Source: Pseudomonas sp. WJP1 (GTDB taxonomy: Bacteria; Pseudomonadota; Gammaproteobacteria; Pseudomonadales; Pseudomonadaceae). Taken from it: a stretch of 64,000 nt of DNA. A program made the translations under genes and the position numbers. Positions 9,618 through 17,721 of the stretch are shown here, piece after piece (position 1 is the first letter of the stretch; every line of letters begins with the position of its first letter). A model generated the notes under the pieces. It was not told the DNA's origin. It ran no database searches and saw only the letters and a list, made by a program, of their open reading frames with translations. The stretch covers positions 5,731,001 to 5,795,000 of the forward strand of contig NZ_CP110128.1 in assembly GCF_028471945.1 (NCBI RefSeq), in the 5' to 3' direction.

Positions 9618-10739
9618 ATGTTCATCGTGCATATCGCTGACATAACCATGTTCTACGCCCCTGCCAGCGGTGGCGTGCGCACTTATCTGGATGCCAAGCA
9701 TCATCGCCTGTGCACCAGGCCCGGTATCCGCCACAGTCTGCTGATACCTGGGGCCGTTCTCAGCGAACAGGATGGCATCTACACGGTTCCGGCTCCCGCC
9801 CTGCCCTTCGGCAAAGGTTATCGCTTCCCTCTGCGCCTGGCACCCTGGCGCAATGTCCTGCAGGATCTGCAACCGGAGCTGATCGAAGTCGGCGACCCCT
9901 ACCTCACCGCCTGGGCGGCCCTGGACGCCCGTCGCCAACTGGATGTGCCGGTCATCGGCTTTTATCACTCCGACCTGCCACTGCTGGCTAGCAATCGAAT
10001 GGGCAACTGGGTCACGCCAAACGTCGAGGCCTATGTCAGCAAGCTCTACGGCAACTTCGACCGGGTACTGGCGCCGAGCCGGGTCATGGCCGACAAACTC
10101 ATTGGCCTTGGGGTGAAGAACGTTTTCGTGCAGCCCCTGGGGGTTGATCTCCAGATGTTTCATCCCGATGCACGGGATACCCGCCTTCGGGCCGAATTGG
10201 GCCTCGACGAAAACACGCATCTATTGATCTTCGCCGGGCGCGGTTCCAAGGAGAAGAACCTGCCGGTGCTGCTCGAATGCATGAAGCGCCTGGGCCGACG
10301 TTATCACTTGCTGCTGGTCGGTTCGTCGATGCCGACCACTGTACCGGGTAATGTCACGGTCATCGACGGGTTCTGCCCTGCCCCCCAAGTCGCCCGCCTG
10401 ATGGCCAGTGCCGACGCCTTGCTGCATGCCGGCGACCAGGAAACCTTTGGCCTGGTGACTCTTGAAGCCATGGCTTGCGGCATCCCGGTGGTGGCGGTGG
10501 CCGCTGGCGCCTTTGAGGAAATCATCACCGACCAATGTGGCCTGTTGTGTACACCCAACGATTCGTTGGCCATGGCCAACGCCGTGCGCGAACTGTTCAG
10601 CCGGGGCAGCGCAGCCCTCGGCCAGCAAGCCCGACGTCATGTCGAGCGCTATTACGCCTGGGACGCGGTGGTCAACAGTCTGCTCGGCCATTATCACGCC
10701 GTCCTCGGCAGCCAATGGCCGCGAGCCGCCAATGCTTGA
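9618..10739 (+). CDS. family 4 (GT-B) glycosyltransferase
   Basis: This 373-residue retaining glycosyltransferase transfers a sugar from a nucleotide donor to an unidentified acceptor. The N-terminal domain carries the glycine-rich SGGVRTYLD acceptor-side loop. The C-terminal Rossmann domain begins near FAGRGSKEKNLPVLLE and includes the EX7E motif ETFGLVTLE, whose glutamates hold the donor. No membrane segment is evident, so it probably acts at the cytoplasmic face. The ATG at 9618 has GGAGG only 2 bp away; a GTG at 9627 (reading VHIADITMFYAP) has better spacing and may be the true start. It overlaps the next gene by 8 bp. Confidence 0.88.
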   Translation: MFIVHIADITMFYAPASGGVRTYLDAKHHRLCTRPGIRHSLLIPGAVLSEQDGIYTVPAPALPFGKGYRFPLRLAPWRNVLQDLQPELIEVGDPYLTAWAALDARRQLDVPVIGFYHSDLPLLASNRMGNWVTPNVEAYVSKLYGNFDRVLAPSRVMADKLIGLGVKNVFVQPLGVDLQMFHPDARDTRLRAELGLDENTHLLIFAGRGSKEKNLPVLLECMKRLGRRYHLLLVGSSMPTTVPGNVTVIDGFCPAPQVARLMASADALLHAGDQETFGLVTLEAMACGIPVVAVAAGAFEEIITDQCGLLCTPNDSLAMANAVRELFSRGSAALGQQARRHVERYYAWDAVVNSLLGHYHAVLGSQWPRAANA

Positions 10740-11508
10740 ACCCACGGATACGCCCGGCCTGCTGCTGGTACTTCACGATGTCGCGCCACTCACCTGGGCC
10801 GATTACCAGCCCTTTGTCGAGGCCGTCGATGCGCTTGGCAGCGTGCCGATCACCTGGCTGGTGGTGCCGGACTTCCACAAACACTACAACCTGCGAGCCC
10901 ACCCGCAATTTCGTCATCAGCTCAGTGCACGGCTCGAGCGTGGCGATGAACTGGTGCTGCACGGTTATTTTCATTGCGATGACGCGCCGAAGGCGAGCAC
11001 TCCCCGCGACTGGTTCATGCGCAGGATCTACACCCATGAAGGCGAGTTCTACAGTTTGTCTCGCGAGGCCGCCCTCACCCGCCTGCACGCCGGCATTGAG
11101 ATGTTCCAGCACTACGATTGGCCGTTGCAGGGTTTCGTCGCGCCGGCCTGGTTGATGAGCGAAGGCACACGCCAGGCCTTGCGCCAATTGCCGCTGAATT
11201 ACACCAGCGACGCCCGCCATCTTTTTCGCTTGCCCGAGTTCACGGCGATCGATGCTCCCGGCCTGGTCTGGAGTGCGCGCAGTGCCTGGCGGCGCGGTTT
11301 ATCGAAGCTGGTCAGCCAGCAACTCGAACAGCGCTGGCGAACGGCGCCGGTGATTCGATTGGGCCTGCACCCGGTGGACATGCGTCATGAGTTCTCGCGT
11401 ACATACTGGCTGCAAACCCTCAAGCGCCTGCTCGATGAGGGCCGCGCGCCCATGACCAAGTCCCGTTGGCTGGCCTTGCACAGCGAGCGCATGGGGCGTG
11501 CGGCATGA
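10732..11508 (+). CDS. polysaccharide deacetylase-like protein (DUF2334)
   Basis: This 258-residue protein has the NodB-related fold of DUF2334. The metal-site motifs are LHDVAP near the N-terminus (the HD pair) and LHGYFH (the HGxxH-like motif) in the first third, with FVAPAWLMS further on. Such enzymes remove N-acetyl groups from glycans or glycolipids; the substrate here is unknown. The ATG at 10732 lies within the end of the glycosyltransferase gene, and its TGA overlaps the next ATG as ATGA. This tight coupling implies that the three proteins act on one product. Confidence 0.82.
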   Translation: MLEPTDTPGLLLVLHDVAPLTWADYQPFVEAVDALGSVPITWLVVPDFHKHYNLRAHPQFRHQLSARLERGDELVLHGYFHCDDAPKASTPRDWFMRRIYTHEGEFYSLSREAALTRLHAGIEMFQHYDWPLQGFVAPAWLMSEGTRQALRQLPLNYTSDARHLFRLPEFTAIDAPGLVWSARSAWRRGLSKLVSQQLEQRWRTAPVIRLGLHPVDMRHEFSRTYWLQTLKRLLDEGRAPMTKSRWLALHSERMGRAA

Positions 11509-12500
11509 GTCGCTCGATCCTGCTATGCGTCGGCCTGCTCGCCGCGGTGCTGATTCCCTGGCTCCTGGGTGGCAGCGAAACCTGGTCGCGGCTCAAGGAC
11601 TTTCCACTGAGCAGCTTGCTGGTCATGTTCGGCATGATCTTGCTGTGCTGGGTGGTCAACACCCTGCGATTACGCCTGCTGCTGGGAGATCAGCGCAACA
11701 AGGTCAGCCCGGTCAAGAGCCTGGGCGTGGTGATGGCCGCCGAATTTGCCTATTGCGCCACGCCGGGTGGCAGCGGCGGGCCACTGACCATCATGGCCTT
11801 GCTGGCGCGCAACGGCGTACGACCGGCCCGGGGCAGTGCCGTGTTTGCCATGGACCAACTGAGCGATCTGCTGTTTTTCCTCTGCGCATTGACCGGAATT
11901 CTGATTTACGCGCTGTTCCAGCATCTCAGCCAGCACATGGCGTGGTTGCTGATCGTCAGCGCCCTCTCGATGTTCGGTGGGCTGGTCAGTTGCGTGGTGA
12001 TGGCGCGTTATCACCGCCTGGTGATTCGCCTGGGAGGCCGACTGCTGGCACGCCTCAACGTCGAATCATCGACCCGCATGCGCTGGGCACGCAAACTCCT
12101 GCACTTTCTGGCGGCCTTCACCGACACCCTGAAGTTACCCCCGCAGACACTGATCACAGTGTTTGGCTTGACGTGCGTGCATTGGATCTTGCGTTACAGC
12201 GTGTTGTACCTGGCGCTGCGTGGGCTCGGCGCCGACTTGCAGTGGGCCTGGAGCTTTCTGATCCAGATGGTTTCATTGAGTGCGGGGCAGTTCAGCCTTT
12301 TGCCAGGCGGCGCCGGGGCGGCTGAATTGACTTCAGCGGCACTGCTGGCCCCCATGGTGGGTAAATCCACGGCGGCGGCCGCCATACTGATCTGGCGGGC
12401 GGTGACCTATTACTTCTATTTGCTGGTGGGAGGGCCGGTGTTTTTGCTGATGCTGGGCCGGCCATTGCTCAAGAAGCTCATGAAGAACGTGTATCCGTAG
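11505..12500 (+). CDS. lysylphosphatidylglycerol synthase-TM-like (UPF0104) integral membrane protein
   Basis: This 331-residue protein is almost wholly hydrophobic, with seven or eight predicted membrane helices. It has the family signature PGGSGGPLTIMALL near residue 90 and LPGGAGAAELTSAALL in the last third. The family corresponds to the flippase-like membrane part of MprF and to AglD-type proteins, without the aminoacyl-transferase domain. From its partners, a role in moving or modifying a glycolipid is inferred. The start at ATG 11505 overlaps the deacetylase stop. The 3' end runs 23 bp into the convergent small gene downstream. Confidence 0.85.
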   Translation: MSRSILLCVGLLAAVLIPWLLGGSETWSRLKDFPLSSLLVMFGMILLCWVVNTLRLRLLLGDQRNKVSPVKSLGVVMAAEFAYCATPGGSGGPLTIMALLARNGVRPARGSAVFAMDQLSDLLFFLCALTGILIYALFQHLSQHMAWLLIVSALSMFGGLVSCVVMARYHRLVIRLGGRLLARLNVESSTRMRWARKLLHFLAAFTDTLKLPPQTLITVFGLTCVHWILRYSVLYLALRGLGADLQWAWSFLIQMVSLSAGQFSLLPGGAGAAELTSAALLAPMVGKSTAAAAILIWRAVTYYFYLLVGGPVFLLMLGRPLLKKLMKNVYP

Positions 12501-12657
12501 GCGCTGTTTCGTGCTGCAACTCTTCCCACAACTCGGCAGCCCCCGGAAACTCCGTGCCATCTTCAGGGCTCAGCTCATCAGGATCGTAACGGCTCAAGCA
12601 ACCCTCACCCAGGGTGGCGGGCGCCTTGGAAGTGGCTTTGTCCAGTGGATCGGCCAT
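12478..12657 (-). CDS. small conserved hypothetical protein, 59 residues
   Basis: This short acidic protein begins MADPLDKATSKAPATL and has no membrane segment or recognised domain. GAGG about 9 bp upstream of the ATG at 12657 supports the start. It contains DPDELSPEDG, a run of acidic residues and prolines typical of flexible small proteins. It converges on the flippase-like gene and overlaps it by 23 bp. I believe it is a real gene because of its sensible start site and placement, but no function can be assigned. Confidence 0.55.
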   Translation of the reverse strand: MADPLDKATSKAPATLGEGCLSRYDPDELSPEDGTEFPGAAELWEELQHETAPTDTRSS

Positions 12658-12682
12658 GTTCAAATCCTCGGTACAGAAACGG

Positions 12683-12719
12683 CGAAGGGCCTGCAGCGAT
12701 TGAACGCCCAGGCCCTTCG
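12683..12719 (-). terminator. hairpin downstream of purU
   Basis: Perfect 11-bp arms CGAAGGGCCTG (12683-12693) and CAGGCCCTTCG (12709-12719) surround a 15-nt loop, 24 bp past the purU stop. On the minus strand it is followed by CCGTTTCTG, so the T-tract is weak. Confidence 0.6.
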
Positions 12720-12743
12720 AATTTCAACCCTGTCGTACAGCGA

Positions 12744-13592
12744 TCAGAACACCACGGTTTTGTTGCCGTGTACCAGGACCCGGTCTTCCAGGTGGTAGCG
12801 CAGACCACGGGCCAGTACCATTTTTTCGACATCACGACCGAAGCGCACCATGTCTTCGATGCTGTCGCTGTGGCTGACGCGCACCACGTCCTGCTCGATG
12901 ATCGGGCCGGCGTCCAGCTCTTCGGTCACATAGTGGCAAGTAGCGCCGATCAGCTTTACCCCGCGCAGGGAAGCCTGGTGGTACGGCTTGGCGCCGACGA
13001 ACGACGGCAGGAAGCTGTGGTGGATGTTGATGACCTTGTGCGCATATTCACGACACAACTCAGGCGGCAGGATTTGCATGTAGCGGGCCAATACCACCAC
13101 TTCGGCATCATGCTGCTTGACCAGGCGCGAGACCTCGGCAAATGCCGGTTCCTTGTCCTGGGGATTGACCGGTACGTGGTAGTAGGGAATGCCGTGCCAT
13201 TCGACCATGCTGCGCAGGTCGTCGTGGTTGGAAATCACGCAGGCGATTTCACAATCGAGCTCATCGCTGTGCCAGCGATGCAGCAAGTCGGCGAGGCAGT
13301 GAGACTCGCGGCTGGCCATCAGCACCACGCGCTTTTTCTGCTCGGTATCGGTGATGCGCCAGTCCATCGAGAACTCTTCGGCAATCGGCGCAAAGGCTTC
13401 GCGCAAGGCGTCGATCCCGAAAGGCAGCGAGTCGGCACGAATTTCGTGACGCATGAAGAACCAGCCACTCAGATTGTCCGAGTGGTGGCTCGCTTCAGTG
13501 ATCCAGCCGTTATGTGACGCCAGAAAGTTACTGACTTTGGCAACGATGCCGACGCGGTCCGGGCAAGAAATCACCAGCCGAAAAGTGCGCAT
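12744..13592 (-). CDS. purU: formyltetrahydrofolate deformylase PurU
   Basis: This 282-residue enzyme hydrolyses 10-formyl-THF to formate and THF, balancing one-carbon units and feeding formate to purine synthesis. The N-terminal ACT domain (about 1-85) begins MRTFRLVISCPDRVGIVAKV. The C-terminal formyltransferase-like domain contains INIHHSFLPSFVGAKPY, with the catalytic HxxxLPxF region, and GATCHYVTEELDAGPII, with the catalytic Asp. The 65-residue upstream extension open in this frame lacks conservation and was rejected. Synteny with mvaT and sbcB matches P. aeruginosa purU1. Confidence 0.96.
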   Translation of the reverse strand: MRTFRLVISCPDRVGIVAKVSNFLASHNGWITEASHHSDNLSGWFFMRHEIRADSLPFGIDALREAFAPIAEEFSMDWRITDTEQKKRVVLMASRESHCLADLLHRWHSDELDCEIACVISNHDDLRSMVEWHGIPYYHVPVNPQDKEPAFAEVSRLVKQHDAEVVVLARYMQILPPELCREYAHKVINIHHSFLPSFVGAKPYHQASLRGVKLIGATCHYVTEELDAGPIIEQDVVRVSHSDSIEDMVRFGRDVEKMVLARGLRYHLEDRVLVHGNKTVVF

Positions 13593-13854
13593 GAGGGGGA
13601 AACTCCAGAACTTCGCAAAGGCGGCCATTCTAGCGATTGCGCAGCAAAACTGCAGTATTGATGAAGCGCTGCCTTCCCCGATGGCCCGCGCCAAAGGTCC
13701 GCGCAGCACCAGAGAGACGCCCGGCACGCTGTACTTGGGCATCGACCAGCATTGGTTTGTAAATATCTGTAGCTCCGGGCTGCACATTATTTAACTACGT
13801 TTCCAATGCATGCTGAATTCACTGGAATTTAATTAAATAAACTCAGGTTTAATG

Positions 13855-13883
13855 TTTACTTGATGAAACAGCCTGACTATTAT
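13855..13883 (+). promoter_or_regulatory. probable sigma-70 promoter of mvaT
   Basis: TTTACT (13855-13860), a 17-bp spacer, then TATTAT (13878-13883) gives a near-consensus promoter about 48 bp upstream of the mvaT ATG. It lies in the 338-bp purU-mvaT intergenic region (13593-13930), whose second half is distinctly AT-rich (for example TTTAATTAAATAAACT just before the -35). MvaT binds such DNA, so autoregulation is plausible. Confidence 0.6.
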
Positions 13884-13930
13884 TGCCGCACTGTCACCTG
13901 CCATCCAGCGCCCTACATAAGGTAGTAATC

Positions 13931-14308
13931 ATGTCCTTGATCAACGAATATCGCGCCACCGAAGAAGCTATCAAAGAGCTGCAAGCCCGTTTGAAGAATC
14001 TGTCCCAAGACGACAAACTGCAGACCGAGCTGGAATTCGAAGGCAAACTGCGCACCCTGATGGGCGAATACTCCAAATCCCTGCGCGACATCATCGCGCT
14101 GCTGGATCCAGAAGCCAAAACCAAAGCACCACGTGGCGGCGCAGTAAAAACTACTGGCACCAAGCGTGCTCGCAAAGTTAAACAATACAAAAACCCGCAC
14201 AACGGCGAAGTCATCGAAACCAAAGGTGGCAACCACAAAACTCTGAAAGAGTGGAAAGCCAAGTGGGGCGGTGACGTGGTTGAAGGCTGGGCTACCCTGC
14301 TGGGCTAA
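13931..14308 (+). CDS. mvaT: H-NS-family xenogeneic silencer MvaT
   Basis: This 125-residue nucleoid protein is the Pseudomonas counterpart of H-NS. It silences AT-rich and horizontally acquired genes. The N-terminal coiled coil (about 1-60, MSLINEYRATEEAIKELQ) mediates dimerisation and oligomerisation. A basic linker, TKRARKVKQYKNP, follows. The C-terminal DNA-binding domain contains GNHKTLKEWKAKWG, which includes the AT-hook-like minor-groove contact region. The start at 13931 matches family length. An upstream in-frame ATG was rejected because it would read through the promoter region. Confidence 0.97.
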   Translation: MSLINEYRATEEAIKELQARLKNLSQDDKLQTELEFEGKLRTLMGEYSKSLRDIIALLDPEAKTKAPRGGAVKTTGTKRARKVKQYKNPHNGEVIETKGGNHKTLKEWKAKWGGDVVEGWATLLG

Positions 14309-14341
14309 GCTTGCGCGCCTGTCGCGGATCGATTGCGACAC

Positions 14342-14372
14342 AAAAAACGCCAGCACACGCTGGCGTTTTTTT
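14342..14372 (+). terminator. Rho-independent terminator of mvaT
   Basis: ACGCCAGC-ACAC-GCTGGCGT forms a perfect 8-bp stem with a 4-nt loop (14347-14366), flanked by A6 and T7. The A-tract also lets it serve the convergent sbcB gene. Confidence 0.92.
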
Positions 14373-14406
14373 ATGCCCGGAGTTTAGTCCCGGGACATTT
14401 TCGATT

Positions 14407-15837
14407 TCAAAGATTCAAACGTTTGCGTAAATCCTGAACATATTCCTGCCAATCATTGAGTACCGCCTGCTGCGACGATGTCGCTGTAAGGGCCAACTGG
14501 GCTGCGGCCTCTGCGAAACTATCCAGGGTATTGGGCGCGCCCCACTCAGGCACTGACAGACGTTTCTGACAGAATATTCGCCAGCGTTCTTGCTCGTCGA
14601 GACTCAAGGTATCGGGAAAGTTACGTGCTCGATATCGAAACAATAGCTCTGGCAAACGTTCGTCATCGAAAGGCCATTGCTCTTGCGCCAATTGCAGCGG
14701 GTCGACTGTTCTGACTTGCTCGCATAGACGCCGGTCACGGTCGCCGATAAATCCATCGTATAACTGTTGTTCAGGATCCTCACTTGAGGAGAAATCTTCC
14801 CGGGCATAAATCGCCAGAACTTTAGCTTGCCAATCTTGCTGCGCGTCACTTAGCCGCAGTGCACGTTGCTGATAGAGCGCAACATCCATTCCCAGGCGCA
14901 GCTGATCTTCAGGACGAAGAACCGATAACGGCGCCACTACGGGGCATTTATTGATGTGGATAAGCTTGAGCGGTACTGGCAACTCACCTTCTGCCAAGTC
15001 TTCGCGGCGGGTATACAAGCGCTGGCGCAAGGATTCGGCATCGAGATCGAACAAACCCTGCGGGTCGAGGTGCAGGTCGCAAACAATCAGTGCGTTCTTG
15101 TTGCGTGGGTGCCAGGCCAGGGGCAACACCACGCCGACATAGTTGCGCGCCGCAGAAAAGCGCCCCGAAACATGCACCATGGGTTGCAGCAAGCGCACCT
15201 GGTCCAGAACCTTTTGCTTACTGCGAAGCTGAAACAACCAGTCATACAACTTCGGCTGTTTTTCCCGGATCAGGCGCGCCAGGGCGATCGTGGCGCGAAC
15301 GTCCGACAGCGCTTCGTGGGCGTTGCCATGATCGAGGCCGTTGGCGGCGGTCAGGCGTTCGAGCTTGAGCGTCACCCGCCCCTCATCGTCTGTCGGCCAG
15401 ACAAGGCCATCGGGGCGCAAGGCATAGGCCGCACGCACGACATCGATCAGGTCCCACCGACTGTTACCGCCCTGCCACTCCCGCGCATAAGGGTCGAAAA
15501 AATTGCGGTACAGACTGTAGCGGGTCATCTCATCGTCGAAGCGCAGCGTGTTGTACCCGGCACCGCAGGTACCCGGAGCCGCCAGTTGGGCATGGACGCG
15601 GGTCATGAAGTCGGCTTCGCTCAACCCGTCCTCGGCCAGTCTGGCGGGCGTAATGCCAGTAATTGCGCAGGCCGCGGGATGCGGCAGGATGTCGTCACTG
15701 GGCCGGCAAAAGAGGTTGACCGGCTCGTCGATTTCATTGAGCTCGAAGTCTGTACGCAACCCCGCCATTTGCAGCGGGCGGTCGCAACGGGGATTGATAC
15801 CCGTCGTTTCGTAGTCGTACCAGAAGATGGAGGTCAC
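14407..15837 (-). CDS. sbcB: exodeoxyribonuclease I (SbcB)
   Basis: This 476-residue 3'-5' single-strand DNA exonuclease acts in recombination and mismatch repair. The N-terminal DEDDh exonuclease domain begins FWYDYETTG, with the metal ligands Asp8 and Glu10. LDHGNAHEALSDVRATIALA in the middle supplies the His/Asp pair of the ExoIII motif. The ExoI SH3-like and C-terminal helical domains fill the rest. Length and gene order (next to mvaT) match other Pseudomonas genomes. Confidence 0.95.
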   Translation of the reverse strand: MTSIFWYDYETTGINPRCDRPLQMAGLRTDFELNEIDEPVNLFCRPSDDILPHPAACAITGITPARLAEDGLSEADFMTRVHAQLAAPGTCGAGYNTLRFDDEMTRYSLYRNFFDPYAREWQGGNSRWDLIDVVRAAYALRPDGLVWPTDDEGRVTLKLERLTAANGLDHGNAHEALSDVRATIALARLIREKQPKLYDWLFQLRSKQKVLDQVRLLQPMVHVSGRFSAARNYVGVVLPLAWHPRNKNALIVCDLHLDPQGLFDLDAESLRQRLYTRREDLAEGELPVPLKLIHINKCPVVAPLSVLRPEDQLRLGMDVALYQQRALRLSDAQQDWQAKVLAIYAREDFSSSEDPEQQLYDGFIGDRDRRLCEQVRTVDPLQLAQEQWPFDDERLPELLFRYRARNFPDTLSLDEQERWRIFCQKRLSVPEWGAPNTLDSFAEAAAQLALTATSSQQAVLNDWQEYVQDLRKRLNL

Positions 15838-16021
15838 GGGCTATTCCTGAACTGAAGATTGGCGAAGTCTAGGCGTTCCCGTCCCGCTCCGGCCAGCGAT
15901 CGTGCCATTGAATCATCCTTGGCCACGCAATGTGCAATACATACTTATGTCGTTTTTCCCGGCGAGGCTGCTAGCATCCCGTGAAGAGACAAACCGATCA
16001 GGCCACGCCATCAGGTTGCCC

Positions 16022-16747
16022 ATGCTCGACGCCACAGCACTGCCACGGAAAGCAACGCTGCCCCCACCACTGGACACGCGATATCAGGTCGAAACGCCCG
16101 AGGGCATAGACTTGCCACTGCGCCCGGCCGGATTGATCGTGCGCGCATTGGCGTTTTCCATCGACCTGGTGTTGCGCGGGTTGATCCTGGGCCTTCTGTT
16201 CATTGCCCTGGCGATGCTCGGAAAACTCGGTGCGGGACTGGGTTCGATCCTGCTCTTCGGTGTGAGCTGGTGGTACATGGTGCTGTTCGAAGTCTTCAAC
16301 CAGGGGCGTTCACCAGGCAAGCAATGGATGGGCCTGCGGGTCATTCAGGACGATGGCACGCCCGTTGGCTGGTCCTCGTCACTGTTGCGTAACCTGCTGC
16401 GATTTGTGGACATGTTGCCGTTCGGCTACTTTCTCGGCGCGATCAGTTGCCTGCAACACCCTAACTTCAAGCGCCTCGGTGACCTGGCCGCCGGCACGCT
16501 GGTGGTCTACCGCGAGCAGCCGCTCACCCGTCCACAGCTTCCACCCTCGCAACCCCGTCGCCCAGCCTTTGCCCTGACACTGACCGAGCAACGCGCCATC
16601 CTCGGGTTTGCCGAACGCCAGGCCGGACTGTCCGATGCTCGGGTCAATGAGCTCGCCTCCATCCTCGCGCGCCCCTTGCAGGTTCCGCCGCCCCGCGCCA
16701 TGGCCGAACTCAACGGCATCGCCCACGGCTTGTTGGGCCCGCCATGA
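16022..16747 (+). CDS. RDD family membrane protein
   Basis: This 241-residue protein has an RDD domain in the first two thirds. LRPAGLIVRALAFSIDLVLR marks the Arg/Asp signature of the first helix, two or three membrane helices follow, and GRSPGKQWMGLRVI forms the typical amphipathic loop. The C-terminal 80 residues are soluble and proline-rich. The start at 16022 was preferred because upstream Met codons add an unrelated segment. RDD proteins are poorly characterised. It is the first gene of a six-gene overlapping operon with SpoIIM, DUF4129, DUF4350, MoxR and DUF58 proteins. Confidence 0.85.
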   Translation: MLDATALPRKATLPPPLDTRYQVETPEGIDLPLRPAGLIVRALAFSIDLVLRGLILGLLFIALAMLGKLGAGLGSILLFGVSWWYMVLFEVFNQGRSPGKQWMGLRVIQDDGTPVGWSSSLLRNLLRFVDMLPFGYFLGAISCLQHPNFKRLGDLAAGTLVVYREQPLTRPQLPPSQPRRPAFALTLTEQRAILGFAERQAGLSDARVNELASILARPLQVPPPRAMAELNGIAHGLLGPP

Positions 16748-17721
16748 AACAGAGCCTTTTCGAACATCGGCACATGGCCGAATGGGAGCAGTTTTCCCTC
16801 ATGCTGGACAGGCTGGAGCACGACAGCAAAGCCAAAGGGACCGGCAATTTCCCAGCCGATTATCGGCGCATCTGCCAACACCTGGCGCTGGCCCGCGAGC
16901 GCGGTTACAGCAGTTTCCTGATCGACTCGTTGCAGCAACAGGTGTTGCGCGGGCATCAGCAGCTTTATCGACATCGCAGTCAGCTCGCGGGCCATGCGCT
17001 GGGTTTCATCCTGGCCGGTTTCCCCCGGCTGGTACGCGAACAATGGCGCTTCGTGCTCGCCGCCAGCCTGATGTTTTTCGGTAGCCTTTTCGTGATTGCA
17101 GGCCTGGTGTATCTGTTCCCGGACCTGGTCTACAACCTGATTCCGGCCGATCAGGTCAGCGACATGCAAAGCATGTACGACCCCGACGCCGGTCACCTGG
17201 GGCGCTCGATGGAGCGCGCTGCCAGTGAAGACTGGGCGATGTTTGGCTACTACATCATGCACAACATCGGGATCGCCTTTCAGACTTACGCCAGTGGATT
17301 GCTGTTTGGCCTGGGCAGCGCGTTTTTCCTGGTTTTCAACGGTTTGATGATCGGCGCGGTGGCCGGGCACCTGACGCATATTGGCTACGGGCAAAGCTTC
17401 TGGTCATTCGTGGTCGGCCACGGTGCCTTTGAATTGACCGCCATAGCCCTGGCAGGTGCCGCGGGCCTGCAACTGGGCTGGGCGTTGATAGCACCGGGAC
17501 GCCTGCCCCGTGCCGAAGCCTTGCGTCTGGCGGCTCGCAAGAGCGTGCTGCTCATTTGCGGCGTCATGTTGTTCCTGCTGATTGCGGCATTCATCGAAGC
17601 CTACTGGTCGTCGATGACGACCCCGGCGCCCCTGACCAAATACCTGGTCGGTGCGGCGCTCTGGGTGCTGGTGGCGACTTACCTGCTGTTGGCCGGACGG
17701 ACACATCATGCGCCTGAGTGA
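16744..17721 (+). CDS. SpoIIM/DUF95 family integral membrane protein
   Basis: This 325-residue protein is homologous to the stage II sporulation M (DUF95) family. A soluble helical N-terminus of about 100 residues is followed by five or so membrane helices, with the conserved NNI-type loop seen here as YYIMHNIGIAFQTYASGLL and the VVGHGAFELTAIALAGAAG segment. In non-sporulating bacteria the family is found with MoxR and DUF58 genes and is thought to be an envelope component. It overlaps the RDD gene by 4 bp (ATGA) and the next gene by 14 bp. Confidence 0.87.
   Translation: MKQSLFEHRHMAEWEQFSLMLDRLEHDSKAKGTGNFPADYRRICQHLALARERGYSSFLIDSLQQQVLRGHQQLYRHRSQLAGHALGFILAGFPRLVREQWRFVLAASLMFFGSLFVIAGLVYLFPDLVYNLIPADQVSDMQSMYDPDAGHLGRSMERAASEDWAMFGYYIMHNIGIAFQTYASGLLFGLGSAFFLVFNGLMIGAVAGHLTHIGYGQSFWSFVVGHGAFELTAIALAGAAGLQLGWALIAPGRLPRAEALRLAARKSVLLICGVMLFLLIAAFIEAYWSSMTTPAPLTKYLVGAALWVLVATYLLLAGRTHHAPE

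Noticed and set aside
13593..13787. N-terminal extension of PurU by 65 residues
   Set aside because: The extension has no family similarity, and the ATG at 13592 gives the normal ACT-domain start.
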